Shown: positions 1-12,598 of the stretch, piece after piece | Layout: each line of letters begins with the position of its first letter | How positions within the stretch are numbered: position 1 is the first letter of the stretch | DNA from: Membranipora membranacea | Lineage: Eukaryota > Bryozoa > Gymnolaemata > Cheilostomatida > Membraniporidae | DNA length: 64,000 nucleotides | NCBI GenBank assembly: GCA_914767715.1 | Contig: OU612071.1 | Span: forward strand, 23,371,681-23,435,680 | Direction of reading: 5' to 3' | Notes under the pieces: model-generated | The model's input: only the letters and a program-made list of their open reading frames with translations | Told to the model about the DNA's origin: nothing | Databases searched by the model: none | Translations under genes and position numbers: made by a program

Positions 1-700
1 ATGTTATTAACGTCCCATTTTAATGTTTGACGATGTCATGGGTTCTGTTGGGTCCAAATAATCGTACTACACACACAATGCACTTAATCAGTGCTATAAT
101 AATGATAACAGCTGGCGTCAGTTTTAACAAGGATTATAACAGCTGATTACCTATAACTCTTTGGTTTTAACTCTAGTGATATACAATCCAAAGTGCACAA
201 CACACAACACAACAATTTTGAGGCAAGCAGACATCAAGAAAGGGGTGTCATAGATTATTGTTATCTGCATTAAAACAAACTATCACTGTAGTCGAAACAG
301 CATACTCTCTGAGAATTTATGTTTTTTGAATCTCGAATGTCAATAGATAACGATGAGTCTTGAAAAATGATTTTATCCAGTATAAAAAACTGTGCAGCTG
401 TTGAGTATTATCAATTGATAGTATGTTTGAGGACTTAGTCCCTGATATATGTCAGGGTGACAATTTTTAAAGCATACACCAGTACTATTAAAACAATGAA
501 TACCAGCTTTTGAACAATATAATATCAGATCTTCAATCAAGTGTTTTGTCATACAACTTTATTTTCAATATCAATGACACTCATGTACATAAAAAAACAC
601 ACGATTGTATCAGTCCTGCAAGCATTATCAATCTTCTTTACCGTAGAACATTCACAGTATGTCTGAATAATTACGGTAATACATGTTCAGACATGTTTGA
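1..700. other. AT-rich non-coding stretch
   Basis: I see no supported gene, RNA gene or repeat here. Short open frames exist but lack splice context or recognisable motifs. Confidence 0.5.
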
Positions 701-1105
701 CGCTGTCCCATTCTGCCAAGACATGCTCGTCACAAGGCAACTTGTCAACATGTTATCAAACAGGATGAATACCAGACAGAATTACTGTACTGGAGGAATG
801 GCAAAAAATCGACAATAAAAACTTTCTGCGGTGATAGCTCAACCAGAGAAAATGTTTTCATCACCATCTCTGAGGGTAGTCGCTACCATGATAAAATCAT
901 ATACAGGGATCTGAGTATTACTAGAATTTTTCGAGAGATCTACACCAACGCTTCCAACTTCATACAAATAACTATGCTTGATCCATGGAAAAGAAGCTAG
1001 GGTGGTGAAAGTTGCTGACGTTTTTGAACGTGGCAAAAATGAGATGACAGAGTCAGTATTCTTTAAGCCTTGGATCAATAATTTGACACTCAACATCATC
1101 TTCCT
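701..1105 (+). pseudogene. Possible decayed extracellular-domain exon
   Basis: The + strand is open from 701 to a TAG at 998-1000 (99 codons, no clear ATG). An AG at 762-763 could be a splice acceptor. The translation contains LLYWRNGK, then TFCGDSST, then NASNFIQITMLDPW. An 'FCG' followed by an Asn- and hydrophobic-rich strand recalls CUB domains, but the match is weak. A second open + frame, shifted relative to the first, runs from about 975 to about 1105 and includes KVADVFERGKNEMTESVFFK, so the segment may be a frameshifted relic. It could also be chance open sequence. Function is not assigned. Confidence 0.22.
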
Positions 1106-1163
1106 TCAAACCTCATTTTGAACACGAGGTGATGGTACAATTTATAATCCATAAGTCCATAAA

Positions 1164-1242
1164 TCCATATCCATATCCATATCCATATCCATATCCATAT
1201 CCATATCCATATCCATATCCATATCCATATCCACATCCATAT
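1164..1242. repeat. (CCATAT)n hexamer microsatellite
   Basis: About a dozen near-perfect head-to-tail copies of the hexamer CCATAT. On the minus strand it reads through as a Gly-Tyr dipeptide run within a short open frame. That is a by-product of the repeat and not evidence for a gene. Confidence 0.9.
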
Positions 1243-1923
1243 CTAAATCCATAAATCCATAATCTTATAAATATTAATGATTTTACATTATAGTTAAACA
1301 AAATCCACAAGAAAATTAGAAGAATAGAAACAAAAGGCAGTGGATATTCTAGTTTGTATCAACTGATTTGTCTGTTGATTGAAAGCCCAGCAGTTTTGAA
1401 TTTGACACGCTATACTAAAATTAAGTGTTGATGCTAATTCCATGTATCCAATTTGGCACTCAAACGATGCCACATCAACATATGGAAACATTGTGATTTT
1501 GAAATAGCATTCAATGCACACAAAATTTTGCTATACTGAAGTATTACTAAGCAAAAGTAATGGAAAAAATTCATGCAGCAGCAGTGAATTTTTGTCAATT
1601 CTAACTTTAATAAGATCCGAAAATTAACAAGTGATATTATCAATACACACAATTACTGGTCAATTAAATTTGATTTTGATTCTGCAAGGTTTTGGTAACT
1701 TTGGTCTTAGCCTTGTATGGTATTTTTAAATAAGCCTATCGTATACCATGCTCACTGAGTTGGAACTTTAGCGACAGAGGACTGGGGACTAGGAGGAATA
1801 AAGTTTCCTTAAACAAACTTGTCAAATTGATGATAATCTAGAGCAGCAGCATTTAACTCAGGATGGCAGCATTAGAGCTGCAACAACTTAATATCCAATT
1901 GTTTCCTCTACTCTTTTTTCTCT

Positions 1924-2151
1924 ATGATACTTTTAAATTTCTTGCCACAAGTTGGTATTACTGGTATGTGGGGTAGAGTGAATAGTGTATTCGTCGGCAA
2001 GGCTTTTAGGGGGCTTGACCCTATCAATTTTCAGCGTGTCAATTTTGAAAATCCTCTTGAAAGCTATAAACCTTTAATAACCAGGCACCCAGAGGGGCAT
2101 TGTGAGATTGGTTGGGATTATGAATGGATTAGGCTGGTTGATATGGGCTGA
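1924..2151 (+). other. Unrecognised 75-codon open frame
   Basis: A + strand frame preceded by a possible acceptor (tgccacaag) near 1949. It encodes a protein-like sequence including GITGMWGRVNSVFVGKAF and HCEIGWDYEWIRLVDMG before the stop. I do not recognise the family. It could be a terminal exon or a relic of a mobile element. No partner exon was identified. Confidence 0.2.
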
Positions 2152-2230
2152 TTTGCCAATTCTTACATGTGTTGAGGTTATAAAGATGTCACCAATGAGT
2201 TTTAAACTGATATTTTTGACATAAGGTAGG

Positions 2231-3130
2231 CTATGGCCAGAAATGTGATATTGCCGCTGTCTGAATCATTTTCAAGCAAGTCTCAATTGAAGATGCCCGT
2301 CGAATGAAATAACACCCATGCATAATGTTTGTTGCAGCAATGTCAAAATCATCAAGCAGCTCATGAATGAGCTCCCTAATTCGATAAATTTTCCATGGAC
2401 GGTTTCTGCAGCAAGCCAATCGATAATTTTCCTTCCAAAATGGGCTGGAACACATTAACCTACCTCTATTCCTCAGATAGTTCCTCAATATCCTTCCCTG
2501 CGGGAAGACTTTCCAACGCACTTGCCTTTACAAAATCCATGGATACAGCCCTGGGTAGAATAGGCAGAGCAGTGCGATAGCCGATTACCATGATCTTTCC
2601 CTTGGACTGCCCTTAAACTACTGCTGCCACTCATGCAAATTTGTGCTCATTGAATTCTGCATAGCTCCAAGATAATTAATTGAGACTTAAATCTCATAAT
2701 AGTCACCTAATGGACAAATAATTTGCACAAACTGATCTTCAAAATCAGGGCATGAAATCTACGCACCAGCTTATGACGTGACGTGTGCACTAGTAAGACA
2801 ATCACTATGTCACATTATGCGGTAGATAATTAATTTCATAACCTAATTTTGACAATCAGTTTGTGCAAATTATTTGCTCATTAGGTGACAATACTGAGAT
2901 TGCAGCCTCATTTTACTAATTTTGAGCTACACAGAATTCTATAAGCACACATTTGGCGGTGTGGCAGCAGTGGTTTGAAACAGCCTTGCATCATGAAATT
3001 CCTGTGACACAGAATAAATGTCTTTCATATGTTTTGCCTACAATCTGAGCGAATAGCTATAGCCAACGTCACTGGGCACTGATTTTCTTCATCCTTGATT
3101 TTGGTACACCAATCTACACATATTTAAAAT
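2231..3130 (-). pseudogene. Decayed minus-strand coding traces split by a fold-back element
   Basis: Three protein-like minus-strand pieces lie in order. One at about 3130-3040 includes KIKDEENQCPVTLAIAIRSD. One at about 2600-2460 includes YRTALPILPRAV and LPAGKDIEELSEE before a stop. One frame-shifted from the last, ending at 2231, includes RELIHELLDDFDIAATNI. The first and second are separated by the fold-back element at 2605-2987. I infer an old open frame interrupted by an insertion, then frameshifted. The family is not recognised and the reading is tentative. Confidence 0.2.
2605..2987. mobile_element. Fold-back MITE-like element
   Basis: Two arms of roughly 130 bp are inverted relative to each other around a ~115 bp centre. 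The innermost 35 bp of each arm (2702-2736 and 2855-2889) match with 2 mismatches. The similarity continues outward, with gaps, through a GAATTC-containing segment to the outer blocks ctgctgccac (2621-2630) and gtggcagcag (2961-2970). There is no open frame inside. A non-autonomous inverted-repeat transposon is the simplest reading. No target duplication could be fixed. Confidence 0.75.
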
Positions 3131-5442
3131 TAATACCAGTAAAATGATGGTCTGAAATAACCAGGGAGGGATATACCCTCTCCCACCCTCCCTGAAATAT
3201 CAAACTCAGGCAATTAAATTTGAATCAATAATTGCAAAGAATTTGATATTGTTTTCTACAATATAGCTAGTCTACAGGAGCGAACTCTCACTGCAGCAGC
3301 CATTGAAAAATTTTGGCAATAACAGGATAATCTCATTCATTGAACCCACCATACACAGACCATTTATAAGAGATTTTATCAAATTACATTACATAGCACA
3401 CTTTCATGTGCAAATACCTAGCCATAATAATCAGCCTTCACTCTATTGTTTCTTGGGGATTAGGCTTCACATCCATTGTAAACTCAATGTCAATGAAACT
3501 ATTTCAAAGAGACAGGAGACACCTATCCTTGTTTAGGTGAACAAACTCAGAGTAGTTTTCACAAGAAGATGTTTCAATAACAAACCCAGGTGCAATCACC
3601 AAGCAGGGTTTATGGTTATGGTTAATCATCATATTGGGCCTATTTGAAACGCTGGCAATACACAGAACTCAAAACATGTGAAAAATACGTAATCAAGTGT
3701 TCACAGTTGAGAAGAAATGTGTTTCCCTGATCTGACAAAACACTAGAGTCTAGAAGTTTTGAAATATTACAACATAACACAGTGGAATTGCTGTGTGTGC
3801 CCCTGTACAATGTAAGATGCTATGAGATACAATGCTTGGATGCTGCTTGAATTTGCTTCTCTTTGACAGGGATTTGCGAGATTTGTTACTATTACCAGTG
3901 CTAATAGTGTTGCTTGATGTGTAAATTTGCTGTGAGGTTATTATCTGGGCAAGATACGGAAACTTGGTGGCCTGAAAGTGGAAGAGGCAAGCTCATAAGA
4001 CTTGACAAATTATCTTATAAGTATTAAAAAATGAAGAGTGTACTGTGATCACATTAACCCCCATTCATGTGTACTGAAATGACTAAGGTAAAATATTGAA
4101 TATATCTGCCGGTCCCTGTTTTAGAATCCTAATATTCTCTGTCATGTGGAGGTTTCTAAAATTACTGGTTTTTCTATCATACCTAAGTAATTTTTATATT
4201 CTGCTTTCACAAAAATAAGGGTTCCATCTCCATTTTTTAGGAACAATAATCTAAGTCAGCATTCGATGCTCATAATCTGTTATCATTTTAAGTGATTACA
4301 TTTTTCATGTCTTACTGTATCATTGTATTGTGCTGAGTGTGAGGCCTCTATACGATTCAGGGCTCTTCATTGTTTCAACATTGGTTAACAAAGGAATCCT
4401 TTATATGCTGTGCCTAGTTCTATACAATAGAGGATAAATGTACCATGTCAGCTTGCATAAAAAGTTTATATGAGAAAACTGAGAATAAATTTTAAGAAAT
4501 GCTGCATTAGATGAAGGGAAATAGCGATAGAGTGACCCAAAATGATTCATATATTGATATCGTCATAATGTGTTTAGCAAAAAAAGTTGACAGCATAGCA
4601 TATGTAGAAGTGCATTTTAATTGAGTCATCTGGTTAACAGATAAGTTTTTGCCAACATTTCATAATTTTTTATGAAATTCATGATTTTTTGCATTCATTT
4701 CGTGGATTAAATAGTAATTCAACCACCGAGCCTGGACAATAACTTTCAATCAATTTGTGATGGTTTCTGCATCAAATTTAAGAAATGTAGGGGGAGATAA
4801 CGAGGAAACCATATAAGTCACTGAGCAGTAGATAGGATTTTATTTAGAAAAAAACGACACTTAATGGTGTTGTATTACAACTGTAAATTAACCCTGGTTT
4901 GCGGAGATTTCTATTTTAGAATCAGCTTAGTATTACATCCCTACCTTCTGCTATATATATGATGACCTGAACGCCAGAGCGATGAACAAGAATTGAAATA
5001 ATATCGAATCCAGTACAGCACAACACATCGACCATCACTCCTGGTAAAAGAAGAAAGAGAATACAACTACAAGTTACCATCAACCTCAGTAATACTTGCA
5101 CCAGCTGCACCTGAGTGTACAACACTATATCATCAAAGTGAAACCATCTACCAAAAGACTGTCACATGTACATCAGTGGCACAACAATACGTATAGACAG
5201 CAGTTAGCATTAAGACAGGAGAGCATCAGGACCGTTGTGCTATTCAGCAGTGTTTTAGATTGTAGAGTGAAATAATTTATTGTATAATATAATATATTAT
5301 ATTGTTGTGTACTTCTGGGTAATATCAGCTGGTCTGTGCTATCAGTGCTTAAGTTAATGTCAAAGACCGATCCAAATATCAACATATCATATACCGTTGG
5401 AAAGCTACCGAGCTACTGAAAATGAATACCTGAACAAAAACT
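3131..5442. other. Non-coding spacer
   Basis: AT-rich sequence with scattered short open frames on both strands. None has a recognisable motif, splice context or repeat structure. I see nothing further to annotate. Confidence 0.5.
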
Positions 5443-8400
5443 AGATTCGATGCGGGGGAAGCTGGACGCGCAAGGAGGGCCCCAGCCCTTCGCAGCGTGG
5501 CCCAGATTCGATGCGGGGGAAGCTGGACGCGCAAGGAGGGCCCCAGCCCTTCGCAGCGTGGCCCAGATTCGATGCGGGGGAAGCTGGACGCGCAAGGCGG
5601 GCCCCAGCCCTTCGCAGCGTGGCCCAGATTCGATGCGGGGGAAGCTGGACGCGCAAGGCGGGCCCCAGCCCTTCGCAGCGTGGCCCAGATTCGATGCGGG
5701 GGAAGCTGGACGCGCAAGGCGGGCCCCAGCCCTTCGCAGCGTGGCCCAGATTCGATGCGGGGGAAGCTGGACGCGCAAGGAGGGCCCCAGCCCTTCGCAG
5801 CGTGGCCCAGATTCGATGCGGGGGAAGCTGGACGCGCAAGGAGGGCCCCAGCCCTTCGCAGCGTGGCCCAGATTCGATGCGGGGGAAGCTGGACGCGCAA
5901 GGAGGGCCCCAGCCCTTCGCAGCGTGGCCCAGATTCGATGCGGGGGAAGCTGGACGCGCAAGGAGGGCCCCAGCCCTTCGCAGCGTGGCCCAGATTCGAT
6001 GCGGGGGAAGCTGGACGCGCAAGGCGGGCCCCAGCCCTTCGCAGCGTGGCCCAGATTCGATGCGGGGGAAGCTGGACGCGCAAGGAGGGCCCCAGCCCTT
6101 CGCAGCGTGGCCCAGATTCGATGCGGGGGAAGCTGGACGCGCAAGGAGGGCCCCAGCCCTTCGCAGCGTGGCCCAGATTCGATGCGGGGGAAGCTGGACG
6201 CGCAAGGAGGGCCCCAGCCCTTCGCAGCGTGGCCCAGATTCGATGCGGGGGAAGCTGGACGCGCAAGGAGGGCCCCAGCCCTTCGCAGCGTGGCCCAGAT
6301 TCGATGCGGGGGAAGCTGGACGCGCAAGGAGGGCCCCAGCCCTTCGCAGCGTGGCCCAGATTCGATGCGGGGGAAGCTGGACGCGCAAGGAGGGCCCCAG
6401 CCCTTCGCAGCGTGGCCCAGATTCGATGCGGGGGAAGCTGGACGCGCAAGGAGGGCCCCAGCCCTTCGCAGCGTGGCCCAGATTCGATGCGGGGGAAGCT
6501 GGACGCGCAAGGAGGGCCCCAGCCCTTCGCAGCGTGGCCCAGATTCGATGCGGGGGAAGCTGGACGCGCAAGGAGGGCCCCAGCCCTTCGCAGCGTGGCC
6601 CAGATTCGATGCGGGGGAAGCTGGACGCGCAAGGAGGGCCCCAGCCCTTCGCAGCGTGGCCCAGATTCGATGCGGGGGAAGCTGGACGCGCAAGGAGGGC
6701 CCCAGCCCTTCGCAGCGTGGCCCAGATTCGATGCGGGGGAAGCTGGACGCGCAAGGAGGGCCCCAGCCCTTCGCAGCGTGGCCCAGATTCGATGCGGGGG
6801 AAGCTGGACGCGCAAGGAGGGCCCCAGCCCTTCGCAGCGTGGCCCAGATTCGATGCGGGGGAAGCTGGACGCGCAAGGAGGGCCCCAGCCCTTCGCAGCG
6901 TGGCCCAGATTCGATGCGGGGGAAGCTGGACGCGCAAGGAGGGCCCCAGCCCTTCGCAGCGTGGCCCAGATTCGATGCGGGGGAAGCTGGACGCGCAAGG
7001 AGGGCCCCAGCCCTTCGCAGCGTGGCCCAGATTCGATGCGGGGGAAGCTGGACGCGCAAGGAGGGCCCCAGCCCTTCGCAGCGTGGCCCAGATTCGATGC
7101 GGGGGAAGCTGGACGCGCAAGGAGGGCCCCAGCCCTTCGCAGCGTGGCCCAGATTCGATGCGGGGGAAGCTGGACGCGCAAGGAGGGCCCCAGCCCTTCG
7201 CAGCGTGGCCCAGATTCGATGCGGGGGAAGCTGGACGCGCAAGGAGGGCCCCAGCCCTTCGCAGCGTGGCCCAGATTCGATGCGGGGGAAGCTGGACGCG
7301 CAAGGAGGGCCCCAGCCCTTCGCAGCGTGGCCCAGATTCGATGCGGGGGAAGCTGGACGCGCAAGGAGGGCCCCAGCCCTTCGCAGCGTGGCCCAGATTC
7401 GATGCGGGGGAAGCTGGACGCGCAAGGAGGGCCCCAGCCCTTCGCAGCGTGGCCCAGATTCGATGCGGGGGAAGCTGGACGCGCAAGGAGGGCCCCAGCC
7501 CTTCGCAGCGTGGCCCAGATTCGATGCGGGGGAAGCTGGACGCGCAAGGAGGGCCCCAGCCCTTCGCAGCGTGGCCCAGATTCGATGCGGGGGAAGCTGG
7601 ACGCGCAAGGAGGGCCCCAGCCCTTCGCAGCGTGGCCCAGATTCGATGCGGGGGAAGCTGGACGCGCAAGGAGGGCCCCAGCCCTTCGCAGCGTGGCCCA
7701 GATTCGATGCGGGGGAAGCTGGACGCGCAAGGAGGGCCCCAGCCCTTCGCAGCGTGGCCCAGATTCGATGCGGGGGAAGCTGGACGCGCAAGGAGGGCCC
7801 CAGCCCTTCGCAGCGTGGCCCAGATTCGATGCGGGGGAAGCTGGACGCGCAAGGAGGGCCCCAGCCCTTCGCAGCGTGGCCCAGATTCGATGCGGGGGAA
7901 GCTGGACGCGCAAGGAGGGCCCCAGCCCTTCGCAGCGTGGCCCAGATTCGATGCGGGGGAAGCTGGACGCGCAAGGAGGGCCCCAGCCCTTCGCAGCGTG
8001 GCCCAGATTCGATGCGGGGGAAGCTGGACGCGCAAGGAGGGCCCCAGCCCTTCGCAGCGTGGCCCAGATTCGATGCGGGGGAAGCTGGACGCGCAAGGAG
8101 GGCCCCAGCCCTTCGCAGCGTGGCCCAGATTCGATGCGGGGGAAGCTGGACGCGCAAGGAGGGCCCCAGCCCTTCGCAGCGTGGCCCAGATTCGATGCGG
8201 GGGAAGCTGGACGCGCAAGGAGGGCCCCAGCCCTTCGCAGCGTGGCCCAGATTCGATGCGGGGGAAGCTGGACGCGCAAGGAGGGCCCCAGCCCTTCGCA
8301 GCGTGGCCCAGATTCGATGCGGGGGAAGCTGGACGCGCAAGGAGGGCCCCAGCCCTTCGCAGCGTGGCCCAGATTCGATGCGGGGGAAGCTGGACGCGCA

Positions 8401-8473
8401 AGGAGGGCCCCAGCCCTTCGCAGCGTGGCCCAGATTCGATGCGGGGGAAGCTGGACGCGCAAGGAGGGCCCAG
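5443..8473. repeat. 61-bp GC-rich satellite array, 49 full copies
   Basis: A strictly head-to-tail 61-bp unit beginning attcgatgcgggggaagc. Counting the attcg anchor from 5445 to 8474 gives exactly 49 full units plus one truncated 40-bp unit at the right end. The unit carries six CpG and is far more GC-rich than its surroundings. Copies 3, 4, 5 and 10 carry one shared A-to-C change (aaggcggg for aaggaggg). The other copies look identical by eye. Because 61 is not a multiple of 3 and the unit lacks stops in every frame, frames of about 1000 to 2500 codons run through it on both strands. I do not regard these as genes. Confidence 0.97.
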
Positions 8474-11400
8474 ATTCGATGCGGGGGAAGAACTTGCCCC
8501 CTTTTAAATGCCCAGATTCGATGCGGGGGAAGAACTTGCCCCCTTTTCAATGCCCAGATTCGATGCGGGGGAAGAACTTGCCCCCTTTTCAATGCCCAGA
8601 TTCGATGCGGGGGAAGAACTTGCCCCCTTTTCAATGCCCAGATTCGATGCGGGGGAAGAACTTGCCCCCTTTTCAATGCCCAGATTCGATGCGGGGGAAG
8701 AACTTGCCCCCTTTTAAATGCCCAGATTCGATGCGGGGGAAGAACTTGCCCCCTTTTAAATGCCCAGATTCGATGCGGGGGAAGAACTTGCCCCCTTTTA
8801 AATGCCCAGATTCGATGCGGGGGAAGAACTTGCCCCCTTTTAAATGCCCAGATTCGATGCGGGGGAAGAACTTGCCCCCTTTTAAATGCCCAGATTCGAT
8901 GCGGGGGAAGAACTTGCCCCCTTTTAAATGCCCAGATTCGATGCGGGGGAAGAACTTGCCCCCTTTTAAATGCCCAGATTCGATGCGGGGGAAGAACTTG
9001 CCCCCTTTTAAATGCCCAGATTCGATGCGGGGGAAGAACTTGCCCCCTTTTAAATGCCCAGATTCGATGCGGGGGAAGAACTTGCCCCCTTTTAAATGCC
9101 CAGATTCGATGCGGGGGAAGAACTTGCCCCCTTTTAAATGCCCAGATTCGATGCGGGGGAAGAACTTGCCCCCTTTTAAATGCCCAGATTCGATGCGGGG
9201 GAAGAACTTGCCCCCTTTTAAATGCCCAGATTCGATGCGGGGGAAGAACTTGCCCCCTTTTAAATGCCCAGATTCGATGCGGGGGAAGAACTTGCCCCCT
9301 TTTAAATGCCCAGATTCGATGCGGGGGAAGAACTTGCCCCCTTTTAAATGCCCAGATTCGATGCGGGGGAAGAACTTGCCCCCTTTTAAATGCCCAGATT
9401 CGATGCGGGGGAAGAACTTGCCCCCTTTTAAATGCCCAGATTCGATGCGGGGGAAGAACTTGCCCCCTTTTAAATGCCCAGATTCGATGCGGGGGAAGAA
9501 CTTGCCCCCTTTTAAATGCCCAGATTCGATGCGGGGGAAGAACTTGCCCCCTTTTAAATGCCCAGATTCGATGCGGGGGAAGAACTTGCCCCCTTTTAAA
9601 TGCCCAGATTCGATGCGGGGGAAGAACTTGCCCCCTTTTAAATGCCCAGATTCGATGCGGGGGAAGAACTTGCCCCCTTTTAAATGCCCAGATTCGATGC
9701 GGGGGAAGAACTTGCCCCCTTTTAAATGCCCAGATTCGATGCGGGGGAAGAACTTGCCCCCTTTTAAATGCCCAGATTCGATGCGGGGGAAGAACTTGCC
9801 CCCTTTTAAATGCCCAGATTCGATGCGGGGGAAGAACTTGCCCCCTTTTAAATGCCCAGATTCGATGCGGGGGAAGAACTTGCCCCCTTTTAAATGCCCA
9901 GATTCGATGCGGGGGAAGAACTTGCCCCCTTTTAAATGCCCAGATTCGATGCGGGGGAAGAACTTGCCCCCTTTTAAATGCCCAGATTCGATGCGGGGGA
10001 AGAACTTGCCCCCTTTTAAATGCCCAGATTCGATGCGGGGGAAGAACTTGCCCCCTTTTAAATGCCCAGATTCGATGCGGGGGAAGAACTTGCCCCCTTT
10101 TAAATGCCCAGATTCGATGCGGGGGAAGAACTTGCCCCCTTTTAAATGCCCAGATTCGATGCGGGGGAAGAACTTGCCCCCTTTTAAATGCCCAGATTCG
10201 ATGCGGGGGAAGAACTTGCCCCCTTTTAAATGCCCAGATTCGATGCGGGGGAAGAACTTGCCCCCTTTTAAATGCCCAGATTCGATGCGGGGGAAGAACT
10301 TGCCCCCTTTTAAATGCCCAGATTCGATGCGGGGGAAGAACTTGCCCCCTTTTAAATGCCCAGATTCGATGCGGGGGAAGAACTTGCCCCCTTTTAAATG
10401 CCCAGATTCGATGCGGGGGAAGAACTTGCCCCCTTTTAAATGCCCAGATTCGATGCGGGGGAAGAACTTGCCCCCTTTTAAATGCCCAGATTCGATGCGG
10501 GGGAAGAACTTGCCCCCTTTTAAATGCCCAGATTCGATGCGGGGGAAGAACTTGCCCCCTTTTAAATGCCCAGATTCGATGCGGGGGAAGAACTTGCCCC
10601 CTTTTAAATGCCCAGATTCGATGCGGGGGAAGAACTTGCCCCCTTTTAAATGCCCAGATTCGATGCGGGGGAAGAACTTGCCCCCTTTTAAATGCCCAGA
10701 TTCGATGCGGGGGAAGAACTTGCCCCCTTTTAAATGCCCAGATTCGATGCGGGGGAAGAACTTGCCCCCTTTTAAATGCCCAGATTCGATGCGGGGGAAG
10801 AACTTGCCCCCTTTTAAATGCCCAGATTCGATGCGGGGGAAGAACTTGCCCCCTTTTAAATGCCCAGATTCGATGCGGGGGAAGAACTTGCCCCCTTTTA
10901 AATGCCCAGATTCGATGCGGGGGAAGAACTTGCCCCCTTTTAAATGCCCAGATTCGATGCGGGGGAAGAACTTGCCCCCTTTTAAATGCCCAGATTCGAT
11001 GCGGGGGAAGAACTTGCCCCCTTTTAAATGCCCAGATTCGATGCGGGGGAAGAACTTGCCCCCTTTTAAATGCCCAGATTCGATGCGGGGGAAGAACTTG
11101 CCCCCTTTTAAATGCCCAGATTCGATGCGGGGGAAGAACTTGCCCCCTTTTAAATGCCCAGATTCGATGCGGGGGAAGAACTTGCCCCCTTTTAAATGCC
11201 CAGATTCGATGCGGGGGAAGAACTTGCCCCCTTTTAAATGCCCAGATTCGATGCGGGGGAAGAACTTGCCCCCTTTTAAATGCCCAGATTCGATGCGGGG
11301 GAAGAACTTGCCCCCTTTTAAATGCCCAGATTCGATGCGGGGGAAGAACTTGCCCCCTTTTAAATGCCCAGATTCGATGCGGGGGAAGAACTTGCCCCCT

Positions 11401-12113
11401 TTTAAATGCCCAGATTCGATGCGGGGGAAGAACTTGCCCCCTTTTAAATGCCCAGATTCGATGCGGGGGAAGAACTTGCCCCCTTTTAAATGCCCAGATT
11501 CGATGCGGGGGAAGAACTTGCCCCCTTTTAAATGCCCAGATTCGATGCGGGGGAAGAACTTGCCCCCTTTTAAATGCCCAGATTCGATGCGGGGGAAGAA
11601 CTTGCCCCCTTTTAAATGCCCAGATTCGATGCGGGGGAAGAACTTGCCCCCTTTTAAATGCCCAGATTCGATGCGGGGGAAGAACTTGCCCCCTTTTAAA
11701 TGCCCAGATTCGATGCGGGGGAAGAACTTGCCCCCTTTTAAATGCCCAGATTCGATGCGGGGGAAGAACTTGCCCCCTTTTAAATGCCCAGATTCGATGC
11801 GGGGGAAGAACTTGCCCCCTTTTAAATGCCCAGATTCGATGCGGGGGAAGAACTTGCCCCCTTTTAAATGCCCAGATTCGATGCGGGGGAAGAACTTGCC
11901 CCCTTTTAAATGCCCAGATTCGATGCGGGGGAAGAACTTGCCCCCTTTTAAATGCCCAGATTCGATGCGGGGGAAGAACTTGCCCCCTTTTAAATGCCCA
12001 GATTCGATGCGGGGGAAGAACTTGCCCCCTTTTAAATGCCCAGATTCGATGCGGGGGAAGAACTTGCCCCCTTTTAAATGCCCAGATTCGATGCGGGGGA
12101 AGAACTTGCCCCC
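8474..12113. repeat. 42-bp satellite array, 86 full copies
   Basis: Head-to-tail 42-bp units that share their first 17 bases (attcgatgcgggggaag), and the preceding cccag, with the 61-bp unit, then diverge to aacttgccccc, a cttttaaatg block and cccag. The anchor spacing from 8474 to 12086 is 3612 bp, exactly 86 units, plus a partial last unit. Copies 2-5 have cttttcaatg in place of cttttaaatg. All later copies look identical. 42 is a multiple of 3, so each frame gives a fixed 14-residue peptide repeat (for example QIRCGGRTCPLLNA). The array adjoins the 61-bp array with no spacer, so one probably arose from the other. Confidence 0.97.
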
Positions 12114-12598
12114 ACTTGCCCCCACTTGCCCCCACTTGCCCCCACTTGCCCCCACTTGCCCCCACTTGCCCCCACTTGCCCCCACTTGCCCCCACTTGCC
12201 CCCACTTGCCCCCACTTGCCCCCACTTGCCCCCACTTGCCCCCACTTGCCCCCACTTGCCCCCACTTGCCCCCACTTGCCCCCACTTGCCCCCACTTGCC
12301 CCCACTTGCCCCCACTTGCCCCCACTTGCCCCCACTTGCCCCCACTTGCCCCCACTTGCCCCCACTTGCCCCCACTTGCCCCCACTTGCCCCCACTTGCC
12401 CCCACTTGCCCCCACTTGCCCCCACTTGCCCCCACTTGCCCCCACTTGCCCCCACTTGCCCCCACTTGCCCCCACTTGCCCCCACTTGCCCCCACTTGCC
12501 CCCACTTGCCCCCACTTGCCCCCACTTGCCCCCACTTGCCCCCACTTGCCCCCACTTGCCCCCACTTGCCCCCACTTGCCCCCACTTGCCCCCACTTG
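12104..12598. repeat. Perfect decamer array (acttgccccc), 49 copies
   Basis: The 10-bp string acttgccccc is repeated 49 times without a visible change, ending in a final acttg at 12594-12598. The decamer is an internal segment of the 42-bp unit and starts exactly where the last 42-bp copy breaks off. The array therefore looks like a third amplification layer grown from inside the second. The + strand is pyrimidine-rich here. Confidence 0.97.

Noticed and set aside
1113-1310. Gly-Tyr repeat protein on the minus strand
   Set aside because: It is the translation of the CCATAT microsatellite with no splice or start context.
5443-8473. CENP-B box in the 61-bp unit
   Set aside because: The unit has TTCG followed by a G-rich run, but the required A and CGGG positions of the CENP-B core are not met.
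5443-12598. CRISPR-like regular repeats
   Set aside because: Units are continuous head-to-tail copies with no unique spacers and there are no cas genes. The genome is eukaryotic.
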